Origin: an uncultured Lachnospiraceae bacterium
GTDB lineage: Bacteria; Bacillota; Clostridia; Lachnospirales; Lachnospiraceae
NCBI GenBank assembly: GCA_902797475.1
Contig: CADBTG010000075.1
Location: 1-8,148 of the forward strand
Length of the DNA: 8,148 nucleotides
Direction: 5' to 3'
The position numbers and the translations under genes are program-made. A model generated the notes under the pieces. That model saw only the letters and a program-made list of their open reading frames with translations. It made no database searches and was not told the origin of the DNA. Of this stretch, positions 1-6,549 are shown one piece after another. Position 1 is the first letter of the stretch. Each line of letters opens with the position of its first letter.

Positions 1-546
1 CTGACGGTTTCGTGCGATCTGAACTTCCGCAAGAAGCTTTGGTCGAGCGAGAAGGCGCAGAAGGTCATGACCGATCTGATGCAATATGTGGATGTCTGCA
101 TCGGCAACGAAGAGGATGCAGAGTAGGTGCTCGGCTTTAAGCCCGCAGGCACCGATGTCACGAAGGGTGATCTGGCACTGGCCGGATATGAGGACATCTT
201 CAAGAGAATGAAGGAACGCTTCGGTTTCCGTTATGTCGTAAGTTCCCTTCGCGAGAGCATTTCCGCATCGGACAACAACTGGTCGGCAGCCATCTATGAC
301 GGAAACGAGTTCTATCATTCCCGTACTTATAAGCTGCACATCGTGGACCGGGTCGGCGGAGGCGATTCCTTTGCCGCAGGACTGATTTGCGGACTGATGG
401 ACGGAAAGAGCGGAAAGGAAGCCCTGGAATTTGCCGTTGCGGCAAGTGCCTTAAAGCATACGATCCCGGGCGATTTCAACTGTGTTACGAGAAACGAAGT
501 ACTTGCCCTTGCCGGCGGAGACGGAAGCGGACGGGTACAGAGATAG
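1..546 (+). pseudogene. kdgK: PfkB-family sugar kinase (2-keto-3-deoxygluconate kinase-like), 3' part, interrupted by in-frame TAG
   Basis: Frame 1 is open from the first base, stops at TAG 124-126, and continues from GTG 127 to TAG 544-546. Both pieces belong to one ribokinase/PfkB fold. The first contains VSCDLNFRKKLW and the strand ending CIGNEEDAE. The second carries the C-terminal PfkB signature DRVGGGDSFAAGL, in which the Asp of GGGD is the catalytic base, with the ATP-site helix after it. Family members phosphorylate sugars such as 2-keto-3-deoxygluconate in the cytoplasm, feeding KDPG aldolase; that substrate is inferred from resemblance and not proven. The stop falls where homologues usually carry Lys (DAEKV), so a single AAG to TAG change explains it. 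The N-terminal half lies outside the window. The DUF4867 gene follows 18 nt later, so the two are probably cotranscribed. The downstream piece alone lacks the sugar-binding half and should not be active. A sequencing or assembly error is an alternative. Confidence 0.8.
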
Positions 547-564
547 AGAAGGGAGAATTATATT

Positions 565-1209
565 ATGGCACTGAAGATTCAAAAAGTAACAGATGAGGCA
601 TTCGGAACCTACGGCCGGATCGTAACCGGTTATGACACGAAGGAACTTCTTAAGGTTCTTGTCGATACCACTCCCGCACCTGCGGATGCCGTGGTATATG
701 TTCCGTCCGATGCAAACCTTGAGGCAACTCCTGCCATGAAGGATTTCACGCTGAACTGCTACGGCGGAATGCCGATTCAGATCGGCTACTGCAACGGTAC
801 GAACACGAAGCTGAACTGCCTTGAGTATCATCGCGACAGCGAGATCGATATTGCGGCTGAGGACTGCATCCTTCTTCTCGCACGTCAGCAGGACTGCATG
901 GGCAAGATGCTTGACACCTCGAAGGTAGAGGCTTTCTTCTGCCCCGCGGGAACCGCCGTTGAATTATATGCAACCACGCTTCATTATGCTCCCTGCAGCG
1001 CTAAGAAGGGTGACCACTTCCGCGTAGTCATCATTCTTCCGAAGGGAACGAACCTTGAGAAGCCCGCCATCACCGTGAGAAATGACGATGATGCAAGACT
1101 TTTCGCAGCAAACAAATGGCTGATTGCCCATCCCGAAGCTTCCGAGGCAGGCCAGGGCGCCGTCATCGGACTTACCGGAGTGAACATCGATATTGCAGAC
1201 CTGATTTAA
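565..1209 (+). CDS. DUF4867 family protein (cupin / ureidoglycolate lyase-like)
   Basis: A 214-residue soluble protein with no signal peptide or membrane segment. I recognise it as DUF4867, a Firmicutes family with no settled function that resembles the cupin-type ureidoglycolate lyase AllA. The central part reads as short beta strands. It contains LEYHRDSEIDIA (His89, Glu93), then FFCPAGTAVELYATTLHYAPC (Glu133, His140). These are plausible cupin metal or substrate ligands, but that is inference. Seven cysteines (65, 76, 85, 101, 111, 126, 144) are spread through it. The start ATG 565 has GGGAG at 551-555, 9 nt upstream. It follows the broken sugar-acid kinase by 18 nt, so a role in hexuronate or keto-deoxy sugar acid catabolism is likely, for example as an isomerase or lyase step. 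Codon use (AAG, CTT, CGT) looks like that of a well-expressed gene. The family call is fairly sure; the function is not. Confidence 0.75.
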   Translation: MALKIQKVTDEAFGTYGRIVTGYDTKELLKVLVDTTPAPADAVVYVPSDANLEATPAMKDFTLNCYGGMPIQIGYCNGTNTKLNCLEYHRDSEIDIAAEDCILLLARQQDCMGKMLDTSKVEAFFCPAGTAVELYATTLHYAPCSAKKGDHFRVVIILPKGTNLEKPAITVRNDDDARLFAANKWLIAHPEASEAGQGAVIGLTGVNIDIADLI

Positions 1210-1247
1210 CCCGTGTCCGTGATTTCTGAACAAGGAGAGAGAAGACC

Positions 1248-1721
1248 ATGAAATGTCCGTTTTGCGGTGATGAAAACACCAAGGTAATCGATTCCAGACC
1301 TTCCGAAGAAACCAACGCCATCAGACGTCGCAGACAATGCGAGAAGTGCAGCAAGCGTTTTACCACCTATGAGAAGGTGGAAACCATTCCGCTTGTTGTC
1401 ATCAAAAAAGGCAATGTGCGGGAAGCATACGACCGCTCGAAGATTGAGGCCGGCGTATTCCGTTCCTGTCACAAGCGTCCGATCAGCGTATCCCAGATTA
1501 CGCAGCTTGTGGACGAGGTGGAGAATGCCATCTTCAATATGGAGGAAAAGGAAATCCCGAGCTCCAAAATCGGCGAACTCGTCATGGACAAACTGAAAAG
1601 CCTGGATGCCGTAGCGTATGTCCGTTTTGCTTCGGTTTACCGTGAATTCAAGGATGTCGGAACCTTCATGGATGAATTGAAGAAGCTTCTCGATCACGAC
1701 GATGTGAAAAAGTTACAATAA
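1248..1721 (+). CDS. nrdR: Transcriptional repressor NrdR
   Basis: A 157-residue protein, the usual NrdR size of about 150. The N-terminal zinc ribbon is complete: MKCPFCG with Cys3 and Cys6, then CEKCSKRFTTYE with Cys31 and Cys34. The Arg-rich stretch RRRRQ between them is the DNA-contact region. An ATP-cone domain spans about residues 49-139 (VVIKKGNVREAYDRSKI through AYVRFASVYREF). NrdR senses ATP/dATP through the cone and represses ribonucleotide reductase genes. The start ATG 1248 has AAGGAG at 1232-1237. It lies 38 nt after the DUF4867 stop, and no terminator is visible between them, so read-through from the sugar-acid genes is possible. A strong terminator follows 55 nt after its stop. 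No nrd gene and no convincing NrdR box occurs in this window, so its targets are elsewhere. Confidence 0.97.
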   Translation: MKCPFCGDENTKVIDSRPSEETNAIRRRRQCEKCSKRFTTYEKVETIPLVVIKKGNVREAYDRSKIEAGVFRSCHKRPISVSQITQLVDEVENAIFNMEEKEIPSSKIGELVMDKLKSLDAVAYVRFASVYREFKDVGTFMDELKKLLDHDDVKKLQ

Positions 1722-1737
1722 TACTTCGGTTTTTTGT

Positions 1738-1823
1738 GGCATTTGCCAAAAGAAATCTGATTAAGACCTGCGAAGGAACAGCATTTTCCAAAAGAAAATG
1801 CTGTTTTTTTGTAGGCAAATGCC
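1738..1823. repeat. Nested repeats in the nrdR-comM gap: outer inverted repeat plus imperfect direct repeat
   Basis: GGCATTTGCC at 1738-1747 and its exact reverse complement GGCAAATGCC at 1814-1823 bracket the terminator hairpin. Both arms follow a T-run and GT. Independently, GCATTTGCCAAAAGAAA (1739-1755) recurs as GCATTTTCCAAAAGAAA (1781-1797), 16 of 17 identical and offset by 42 nt. The second copy forms the 5' arm and loop of the terminator. The layout could come from a duplicated and decayed terminator, or from a small non-autonomous repeat element. Nothing here shows which. Confidence 0.6.
1777..1810 (+). terminator. Intrinsic terminator after nrdR
   Basis: A perfect 12-bp stem is formed by AACAGCATTTTC (1777-1788) and GAAAATGCTGTT (1794-1805). 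The loop is CAAAA, and seven T residues follow at 1804-1810. The minus strand has no T-run on its side, so it acts in the plus direction only. It separates the kinase-DUF4867-nrdR unit from comM-dprA-topA-codY. Confidence 0.9.
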
Positions 1824-1835
1824 ATAGTTTTCGCC

Positions 1836-1887
1836 GCTGTGACCCGCTACACTTTTTTATGGAAAATACTACGAAAGGAGTCACAGC
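1836..1887 (+). promoter_or_regulatory. Inverted repeat enclosing the comM ribosome binding site
   Basis: GCTGTGAC (1836-1843) is the exact reverse complement of GTCACAGC (1880-1887), which ends at the base before the comM ATG. The ribosome binding site AAAGGAG (1874-1880) borders the 3' arm. CC 1844-1845 could pair with GG 1877-1878 across a bulged A, which would bury most of the Shine-Dalgarno. If transcribed, this would be a translation-limiting hairpin with a loop of roughly 30 nt. If the promoter lies inside the loop (for example a weak TACACT at 1848-1853), it would instead be a DNA operator. No convincing comM promoter was found. Confidence 0.35.
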
Positions 1888-3429
1888 ATGTATTGTAAGA
1901 TTACAAGCCTTGCGCTTAAAGGCATTGAGGCGGGAATCGTCTCGGCCGAGGTGGATGTCGGAAACGGGCTTCCGGGAATCAATATGGTCGGATTTCTGTC
2001 GGCGGAGGTCAGGGAAGCGAGGGAACGGGTGCGGGTTGCCCTTCGAAATTCCGGCTATCCTTTGCCCGCTAAAAAGATTACGGTGAATCTGTCACCGGCC
2101 GATATGCGAAAGGAGGGGACGGCCTTTGATCTCGCGATTGCCATGGGAATCCTGTGCGGGCTCGGCATCATCCCGGAGGAGTTGCTTCGGGACTGTTGCT
2201 TTATCGGAGAACTCGGCCTTGACGGGAAGATCCGTGCGGTGCCCGGCGTGCTGTCGTGCACATTTGCCGCAAAGGAAGCCGGATTGAAACGGATTTTCGT
2301 GCCGGCGGACAATGCGCAGGAATCCGCGATGGTGGACGGCATTGAAACATACGGGCCGCAGACGCTTAACGAAGCATTGGATTTCTTCATCGGGACCGGG
2401 GAGCAGGAGCCGGTCGTACGGGATTTCAGACCGCAACGGGCAGAATTATCGGAGGATTTCTCGGATATCAGAGGCCAGTATCTCGGCAAGCGTGCGGCCG
2501 TGATTGCCGCGGCAGGCGGGCATAATCTGTTACTGCTCGGACCGCCCGGCTCGGGAAAGACGATGCTTGCAAGAAGAATCCCGGGAATCCTTCCGCCGCT
2601 AAGTCTTGAGGAGAGCATGGAACTGACGAAGATTTATTCGGTCGCCGGCATGTTTCGCCCCGAGGACGGGAGAATCCTGAAGCGCCCGTTTCGGAATCCG
2701 CATCATACGTGCAGCATCGCCGGAATGGCCGGCGGAGGCGGGCACCAGCCGGTGCCGGGGGAGATTACGCTTGCCACGAAAGGGGTTTTATTCCTGGACG
2801 AATTTCCCGAGTTTAAGCGGGAAAGCATTGAGGCGCTCCGGCAGCCGCTTGAAGAGCACCGGATCGTGATATCGAGGTTGTACGGGAACTATGAGCTGCC
2901 GGCGTCGTTTCTTTTGGTGGCCGCGATGAATCCGTGCCCGTGCGGGTATTATCCGGACCGAAACCGCTGTACCTGCTCGCCGGACCGGATTCGCAGGTAC
3001 CGGGGGCGTGTCAGCCATGCGATATTAGACCGGATCGATCTGTGCGTCGAGCTGTCCGCCGTGCCGATCACGGAGCTGTCCAAGGAGGAAAAGGGTGAAT
3101 CAAGCGAGTCGTTACGCCAAAGGGTGGAAGCCTGCCGGCGTGTCCAGGAGGAACGGTACCGTGATGAGAGCTTTTCACTGAATGCCGAGATCCCGGGGGC
3201 GCTTCTGGACGTTTTCTGCAACATGACGGATACGGCAAATGAGAGGCTGATCCGGGCATTTGTCAAAAAGGGCTTCAGCGCGCGGCTATATGACCGGATT
3301 CGGCGCGTTTCGCGAACCGTTGCGGACCTCGAAGGCTCCGAAATCATTAAGGAGGAACATGTCTCGGAAGCGGTCATGTATCATGCGATGGAAGGAGGTT
3401 TCAATCGGGAATATGGCGGATTCTTATGA
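1888..3429 (+). CDS. comM: ComM/YifB family Mg-chelatase-like AAA+ ATPase
   Basis: A 513-residue protein, full length for the ComM/YifB family. An N-terminal Lon-protease-like domain with a ChlI-type fold (about 1-170, including LPGINMVGF and VNLSPADMRKEGTAFDLAIA) precedes an AAA+ core. Walker A is GPPGSGKT (218-225) and Walker B is VLFLDEF (300-306). The family's cysteine cluster CPCG...CTC (Cys350, 352, 361, 363) follows, then LDRIDL with an arginine-finger candidate at 382. A C-terminal helical domain ends the protein. In Vibrio and Haemophilus, ComM is a hexameric helicase that promotes branch migration during natural transformation; the same role here is inferred from family membership. 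The start ATG 1888 has AAAGGAG at 1874-1880. It opens the comM-dprA-topA-codY block, and its 3' end overlaps dprA by 17 nt, which fits a shared role in DNA uptake or recombination. Confidence 0.95.
   Translation: MYCKITSLALKGIEAGIVSAEVDVGNGLPGINMVGFLSAEVREARERVRVALRNSGYPLPAKKITVNLSPADMRKEGTAFDLAIAMGILCGLGIIPEELLRDCCFIGELGLDGKIRAVPGVLSCTFAAKEAGLKRIFVPADNAQESAMVDGIETYGPQTLNEALDFFIGTGEQEPVVRDFRPQRAELSEDFSDIRGQYLGKRAAVIAAAGGHNLLLLGPPGSGKTMLARRIPGILPPLSLEESMELTKIYSVAGMFRPEDGRILKRPFRNPHHTCSIAGMAGGGGHQPVPGEITLATKGVLFLDEFPEFKRESIEALRQPLEEHRIVISRLYGNYELPASFLLVAAMNPCPCGYYPDRNRCTCSPDRIRRYRGRVSHAILDRIDLCVELSAVPITELSKEEKGESSESLRQRVEACRRVQEERYRDESFSLNAEIPGALLDVFCNMTDTANERLIRAFVKKGFSARLYDRIRRVSRTVADLEGSEIIKEEHVSEAVMYHAMEGGFNREYGGFL
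3392..3398 (+). promoter_or_regulatory. Ribosome binding site that sets the dprA start
   Basis: AAGGAGG lies inside the comM 3' end, 14 nt before ATG 3413. The spacing is longer than usual. The open frame extends back to 3260, but that extra stretch reads as basic shadow sequence of comM with no family resemblance. Protein similarity begins at MADSYDCWLA, so 3413 is chosen. Confidence 0.65.
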
Positions 3430-4582
3430 TTGCTGGCTCGCCTGTGCGGTGAACACGGCGGAACATATCGAAAAGCTTCTTTCGCATTTTCAAACGGCTA
3501 AAGAGGTGTTCGAAGCGGATGAGAAGGAGATACGGGCGCAGAGCTTTCTCGGGGAAGCGGAGATTGCATACCTGACCGATCCCCGCAAGGAAAGCAACAT
3601 GGAGATGCAGAGCCGTTTCGTCGGGCAAAACGGCATCCGCGCGGTCCGCTTTGATGAGGAGGGGTATCCGGAGCGCTTTTTATCGCTTGCGGACCGTCCG
3701 TATTGCATTTTCCTGCAGGGGAAGCTTCCGGATAAGGAGCTTCCGGCACTTGCCGTTGTCGGTTCGAGAAGGCCGAGTATATACGGAGAGGAGATGACGG
3801 AGGATTTCGCGGGCGCGCTTGCCGGCGCGGGCGTTGTCATCATAAGCGGCGTTGCGATGGGCATCGACGGCATATCCCATAAGGCTGCGCTTCAGGCGGG
3901 CGGCATGACCGTCGGAATTCTCGGTTCCGGCATCGGCGTGCCTTATCCGAAGGAGAATTGGACGCTATATCGGGAAATGTGCGAGAAGGGGTGCGTGATG
4001 TCGGAATACGGACCGGGGGTACCGCCGCTTAAGTATCATTTTCCACACAGAAACCGCCTGATTTCGGCTCTGTCGGACGGCATTCTGGTCGTGGAGGCGG
4101 CCGAGCGGAGCGGCACGCTGATTACGGTTGACCGCGGACTCGAGCAGGGAAAGGAGATTTATGTCATTCCGGGGCGCATCGGAGACCGAATGAGTGCGGG
4201 CTGTCTGCAGCTCATCAAACAGGGGGCCAGGCTTGTTACGGATCCTTATGAAATCGCGTCGGATTTGGCGAAAATCGTACAAAACAGGTTGCAAAATGAA
4301 ACAAATCGGGAAGAAGGGGTGAAGAAGTCTAAAAACAGCAAACAAACCATTGAATTATCGAAAAAATCTGAAAATGGCAATTTGGGGCTTGCAAGCGATG
4401 AAAAAGTAGTGTATGATTTGTGTCGTTTGGACACCCGGCACTTCGATTCGCTGTTGCAGGGAAGCGGTTTGTCAGTCGCGCGTCTTTCGGAAATCCTTTT
4501 CGGCCTGCAGTCGAAAGGACTTATCCGGCAAACCGTGCCAAACTATTATTCCGTTACCGGTTTCGGAGGATACAATGGCTAA
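3413..4582 (+). CDS. dprA: DNA processing protein DprA (Smf)
   Basis: A 389-residue protein with the three-part layout of longer DprA proteins. An N-terminal SAM-like helical region (about 1-75) precedes the Rossmann-like DprA domain (about 85-285). Its motifs are VGSRRPSIYG (116-125), SGVAMGID (145-152), GSGIGVPYP (171-179), FPHRNRLIS (210-218) and EAAERSGTLITV (228-239). A Lys/Asn/Ser-rich linker (about 290-328) leads to a C-terminal winged-helix domain (about 330-385). DprA binds incoming single-stranded DNA, protects it and loads RecA, in transformation and other recombination. The ATG overlaps the end of comM by 17 nt, and the gene's own end overlaps topA by 8 nt, so translational coupling is likely on both sides. 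The linker DNA is clearly more AT-rich than its surroundings, uses AAA and TTA codons uncommon nearby, and holds a candidate operator and promoter. Confidence 0.95.
   Translation: MADSYDCWLACAVNTAEHIEKLLSHFQTAKEVFEADEKEIRAQSFLGEAEIAYLTDPRKESNMEMQSRFVGQNGIRAVRFDEEGYPERFLSLADRPYCIFLQGKLPDKELPALAVVGSRRPSIYGEEMTEDFAGALAGAGVVIISGVAMGIDGISHKAALQAGGMTVGILGSGIGVPYPKENWTLYREMCEKGCVMSEYGPGVPPLKYHFPHRNRLISALSDGILVVEAAERSGTLITVDRGLEQGKEIYVIPGRIGDRMSAGCLQLIKQGARLVTDPYEIASDLAKIVQNRLQNETNREEGVKKSKNSKQTIELSKKSENGNLGLASDEKVVYDLCRLDTRHFDSLLQGSGLSVARLSEILFGLQSKGLIRQTVPNYYSVTGFGGYNG
4353..4376 (+). promoter_or_regulatory. Candidate pair of overlapping CodY boxes inside dprA
   Basis: Against the CodY consensus AATTTTCWGAAAATT, AATTATCGAAAAAAT (4353-4367) matches at 11 of 15 and AAAAATCTGAAAATG (4362-4376) at 11 of 15. 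They overlap by 6 nt, the spacing described for overlapping CodY sites in Bacillus subtilis. They end 12 nt before the -35 of the promoter at 4389-4417, which would drive topA-codY. Single 11/15 matches can arise by chance in A-rich DNA and this one encodes a Lys-rich linker, so the arrangement and placement carry the case. Confidence 0.4.
4389..4417 (+). promoter_or_regulatory. Candidate sigma-A promoter inside dprA, for topA-codY
   Basis: TTGCAA (4389-4394) and TATGAT (4412-4417) are separated by exactly 17 nt, with A-rich DNA upstream that could act as an UP element. Initiation would fall near 4424, about 150 nt before the topA ATG. The -35 is identical to that of the rpsB promoter and the -10 is similar. 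It would uncouple topA and codY from comM-dprA. Confidence 0.5.
4565..4570 (+). promoter_or_regulatory. Ribosome binding site that sets the topA start
   Basis: GGAGGA ends 4 nt before ATG 4575, which overlaps the dprA stop (TAA 4580-4582). The frame is open from 4413, but TopA similarity begins at MAKNLVIMES, which places the TOPRIM Glu at residue 9 as in other TopA proteins. Confidence 0.8.
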
Positions 4583-6536
4583 AAATCTGGTGATTATGGA
4601 GTCGCCCGCCAAGGCGAAGACCGTTAAGAAATATCTCGGATCCAATTATGAAGTGCTTGCTTCGGGCGGGCACGTGAGAGACCTGCCGAAGAGTTCACTC
4701 GGCGTCGATGTCAACGCGGATTTTGATCCGCATTACATTACGATCCGCGGCAAAGGCGATGTTCTGGCCGCGCTTCGAAGAGAAGTAAAGAAGGCCGACA
4801 AAATCTATCTCGCAACCGACCCGGACCGCGAGGGAGAGGCAATTGCATGGCATTTGCTGGAGGTTTTGAAGACCGATCCGAAGAAGACATACCGGATCAC
4901 GTTCAACGAAATCACAAAGAACGCCGTTAAAAATTCGATGAAAAATGCCAGAGAGATCGACATGAATCTCGTGGACGCCCAGCAGGCCAGAAGAATTCTG
5001 GACCGCATGGTCGGATATGAAATCAGCCCGATTCTCTGGGGCAAGGTCAAAAGAGGCCTGAGCGCAGGCCGCGTGCAGTCGGCTGCACTCCGCATGATCT
5101 GTGACAGAGAGGCGGAAATCGGCGCATTTGTCAAAGAAGAATACTGGACCCTGAGCGGTGACTTCACGGCGGAAGGCGAAAAGAAGCCCGTGAGCGCCGT
5201 ATATTACGGAAAGAAAAAGAAGGCCGAACTGAAGAAGGAGGCCGACTGCGATAAGGTTTTGGAGGCCGTTAAGGATGCTAAGTTCACCGTGACCGAGGTG
5301 AAGGAGGGCGAGAGAAGAAAGAACGCCCCGCTTCCGTTCACGACGAGCACGCTTCAGCAGGAAGCCGCCAAGACGCTTAATTTCACAACGCAGAAGACGA
5401 TGCGCGTCGCGCAGCAGCTTTATGAAGGCGTTGATGTAAAAGGACACGGGACACTCGGTCTGATCACATACCTCCGTACCGATTCGACGAGAATCTCCGA
5501 GGAGGCCGATGCAGCCGTTAAAAAGTATATTGCAGATGAAATCGGAAAGGATTATCTCGGCGGCGCAGCTAAGGCACAGGGCGGCGATCGGAGAATCCAG
5601 GATGCGCACGAAGCCATCCGTCCGTCCTATGTGGAACTGACGCCTGACGCTTTGAAGAACGATCTTTCGAAGGAACAGCTGAGACTGTATCAGCTGATCT
5701 GGAAGAGATTCGTCGCAAGCCGCATGAAAGACGCCGTATACGCTTCCACGACTTTGAAAATCGAAGGAAACGGCCATGTCTTCACCGGTAATTTCAGTTC
5801 CGTGAAGTTTGACGGATACGAAAAGGTATACAGTTTCTCCGACGACGAAGAGAAGACGGCGAAGAAGGGAAGGATTCCCGCAGTCGGAACCGTATTTGCT
5901 TCGGCCGTGCTTACGAAAGAACAGCATTTCACGCAGCCCCCGTCGCATTTTACAGAGGCGAGCCTCGTTAAGACTATGGAGGAAACCGGAATCGGACGGC
6001 CGAGCACCTATGCGCCGACGATTACGACGCTTCTTTCGAGACATTATGTCAGCAAGGAAGGAAAGGCGCTGTTCGTGACCGATCTCGGCGAGGCCGTTAA
6101 CGAATTGATGAAGCAGGCTTTCCCGTCCATCGTGGCGACTGATTTCACGGCCACCATGGAAACGCTTCTCGACGGCGTGGAAGAGGGAAATGTGCAGTGG
6201 AAGAACGTTGTCCGCAATTTCTACCCCGATCTTCACGAAGCCGTGAAGGAGGCGCAGGACAGCCTGAACAATGTTAAGATTGCGGATGAAGTGTCCGATG
6301 TTGTCTGCGAACTCTGCGGACGGCAGATGGTATATAAATACGGACCTCACGGCAAATTCCTTGCCTGCCCGGGTTTCCCGGAGTGCCGGAACACGAAGCA
6401 GATTTTGGAGCGTACCGGAATTCCGTGCCCGAAGTGCGGAAAGGAACTTGTGATGCGGCGTACCCGTAAGGGCAGACGCTATTTCGGTTGCGAGGGTTAC
6501 CCGGAATGTGATTACATGTCCTGGCAGAAACCCTGA
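4575..6536 (+). CDS. topA: DNA topoisomerase I (type IA)
   Basis: A 653-residue TopA, slightly shorter than the Bacillus enzyme (about 690). It relaxes negative supercoils by cutting one strand through a 5'-phosphotyrosine. The TOPRIM domain comes first: Glu9 in VIMESPAKA and the acidic triad DPDREGE (Asp82, Asp84, Glu86). RGLSAGRVQSAALR (160-173) is the conserved type IA motif, and the catalytic tyrosine is Tyr299 in GLITYLRTDSTR. Later core motifs include DAHEAIRPS and TGIGRPSTYA. Two C-terminal zinc ribbons are intact: Cys578, 581, 598, 604 and Cys618, 621, 639, 645. The protein ends eight residues after the last cysteine, so it has two fingers with no basic tail. The start overlaps dprA by 8 nt and the stop lies 13 nt before codY. 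A candidate promoter inside dprA may give topA expression independent of the competence genes. Confidence 0.98.
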   Translation: MAKNLVIMESPAKAKTVKKYLGSNYEVLASGGHVRDLPKSSLGVDVNADFDPHYITIRGKGDVLAALRREVKKADKIYLATDPDREGEAIAWHLLEVLKTDPKKTYRITFNEITKNAVKNSMKNAREIDMNLVDAQQARRILDRMVGYEISPILWGKVKRGLSAGRVQSAALRMICDREAEIGAFVKEEYWTLSGDFTAEGEKKPVSAVYYGKKKKAELKKEADCDKVLEAVKDAKFTVTEVKEGERRKNAPLPFTTSTLQQEAAKTLNFTTQKTMRVAQQLYEGVDVKGHGTLGLITYLRTDSTRISEEADAAVKKYIADEIGKDYLGGAAKAQGGDRRIQDAHEAIRPSYVELTPDALKNDLSKEQLRLYQLIWKRFVASRMKDAVYASTTLKIEGNGHVFTGNFSSVKFDGYEKVYSFSDDEEKTAKKGRIPAVGTVFASAVLTKEQHFTQPPSHFTEASLVKTMEETGIGRPSTYAPTITTLLSRHYVSKEGKALFVTDLGEAVNELMKQAFPSIVATDFTATMETLLDGVEEGNVQWKNVVRNFYPDLHEAVKEAQDSLNNVKIADEVSDVVCELCGRQMVYKYGPHGKFLACPGFPECRNTKQILERTGIPCPKCGKELVMRRTRKGRRYFGCEGYPECDYMSWQKP

Positions 6537-6538
6537 AC

Positions 6539-6543
6539 AGGAG
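6539..6543 (+). promoter_or_regulatory. Ribosome binding site that sets the codY start
   Basis: AGGAG lies 6 nt before ATG 6550 in the 13-nt gap after the topA stop. The frame is open back to 6508 inside topA, but CodY homology begins at MSVQLLDKTRKLQ, so 6550 is chosen. Confidence 0.8.
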
Positions 6544-6549
6544 CGGATT

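Noticed and set aside
124..126. TAG read as an amino acid (amber recoding)
   Set aside because: TAG is used as the normal final stop of this same gene (544-546) and of codY (7321-7323).
959..987. Possible promoter for nrdR inside the DUF4867 gene (TTGAAT, 17 nt, CATTAT)
   Set aside because: Each hexamer matches consensus at only 4 of 6 and it lies about 260 nt from nrdR, so chance is the simpler explanation.
1220..1234. Possible CodY box before nrdR
   Set aside because: Only 9 of 15 positions match. The core TTTCTGAA is good but the flanks are not, and no promoter accompanies it.
1848..1853. Possible -10 element TACACT for comM
   Set aside because: No acceptable -35 lies 16-18 nt upstream, so I do not call a promoter. 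The comM promoter remains unlocated.
3260..3412. A 51-residue upstream extension of DprA
   Set aside because: The stretch is Arg/Ser-rich shadow sequence inside comM, and DprA similarity begins at 3413 with a Shine-Dalgarno upstream.
4413..4574. A 54-residue upstream extension of TopA
   Set aside because: It overlaps the DprA winged-helix coding region. The type IA enzyme starts at MAKNLVIMES with GGAGGA just before it.
4695..6350. A 551-codon open frame on the minus strand opposite topA
   Set aside because: It mirrors topA codon by codon, shows no recognisable domain and has no ribosome binding site. TopA is certain in this interval, so this is a by-product of codon bias.
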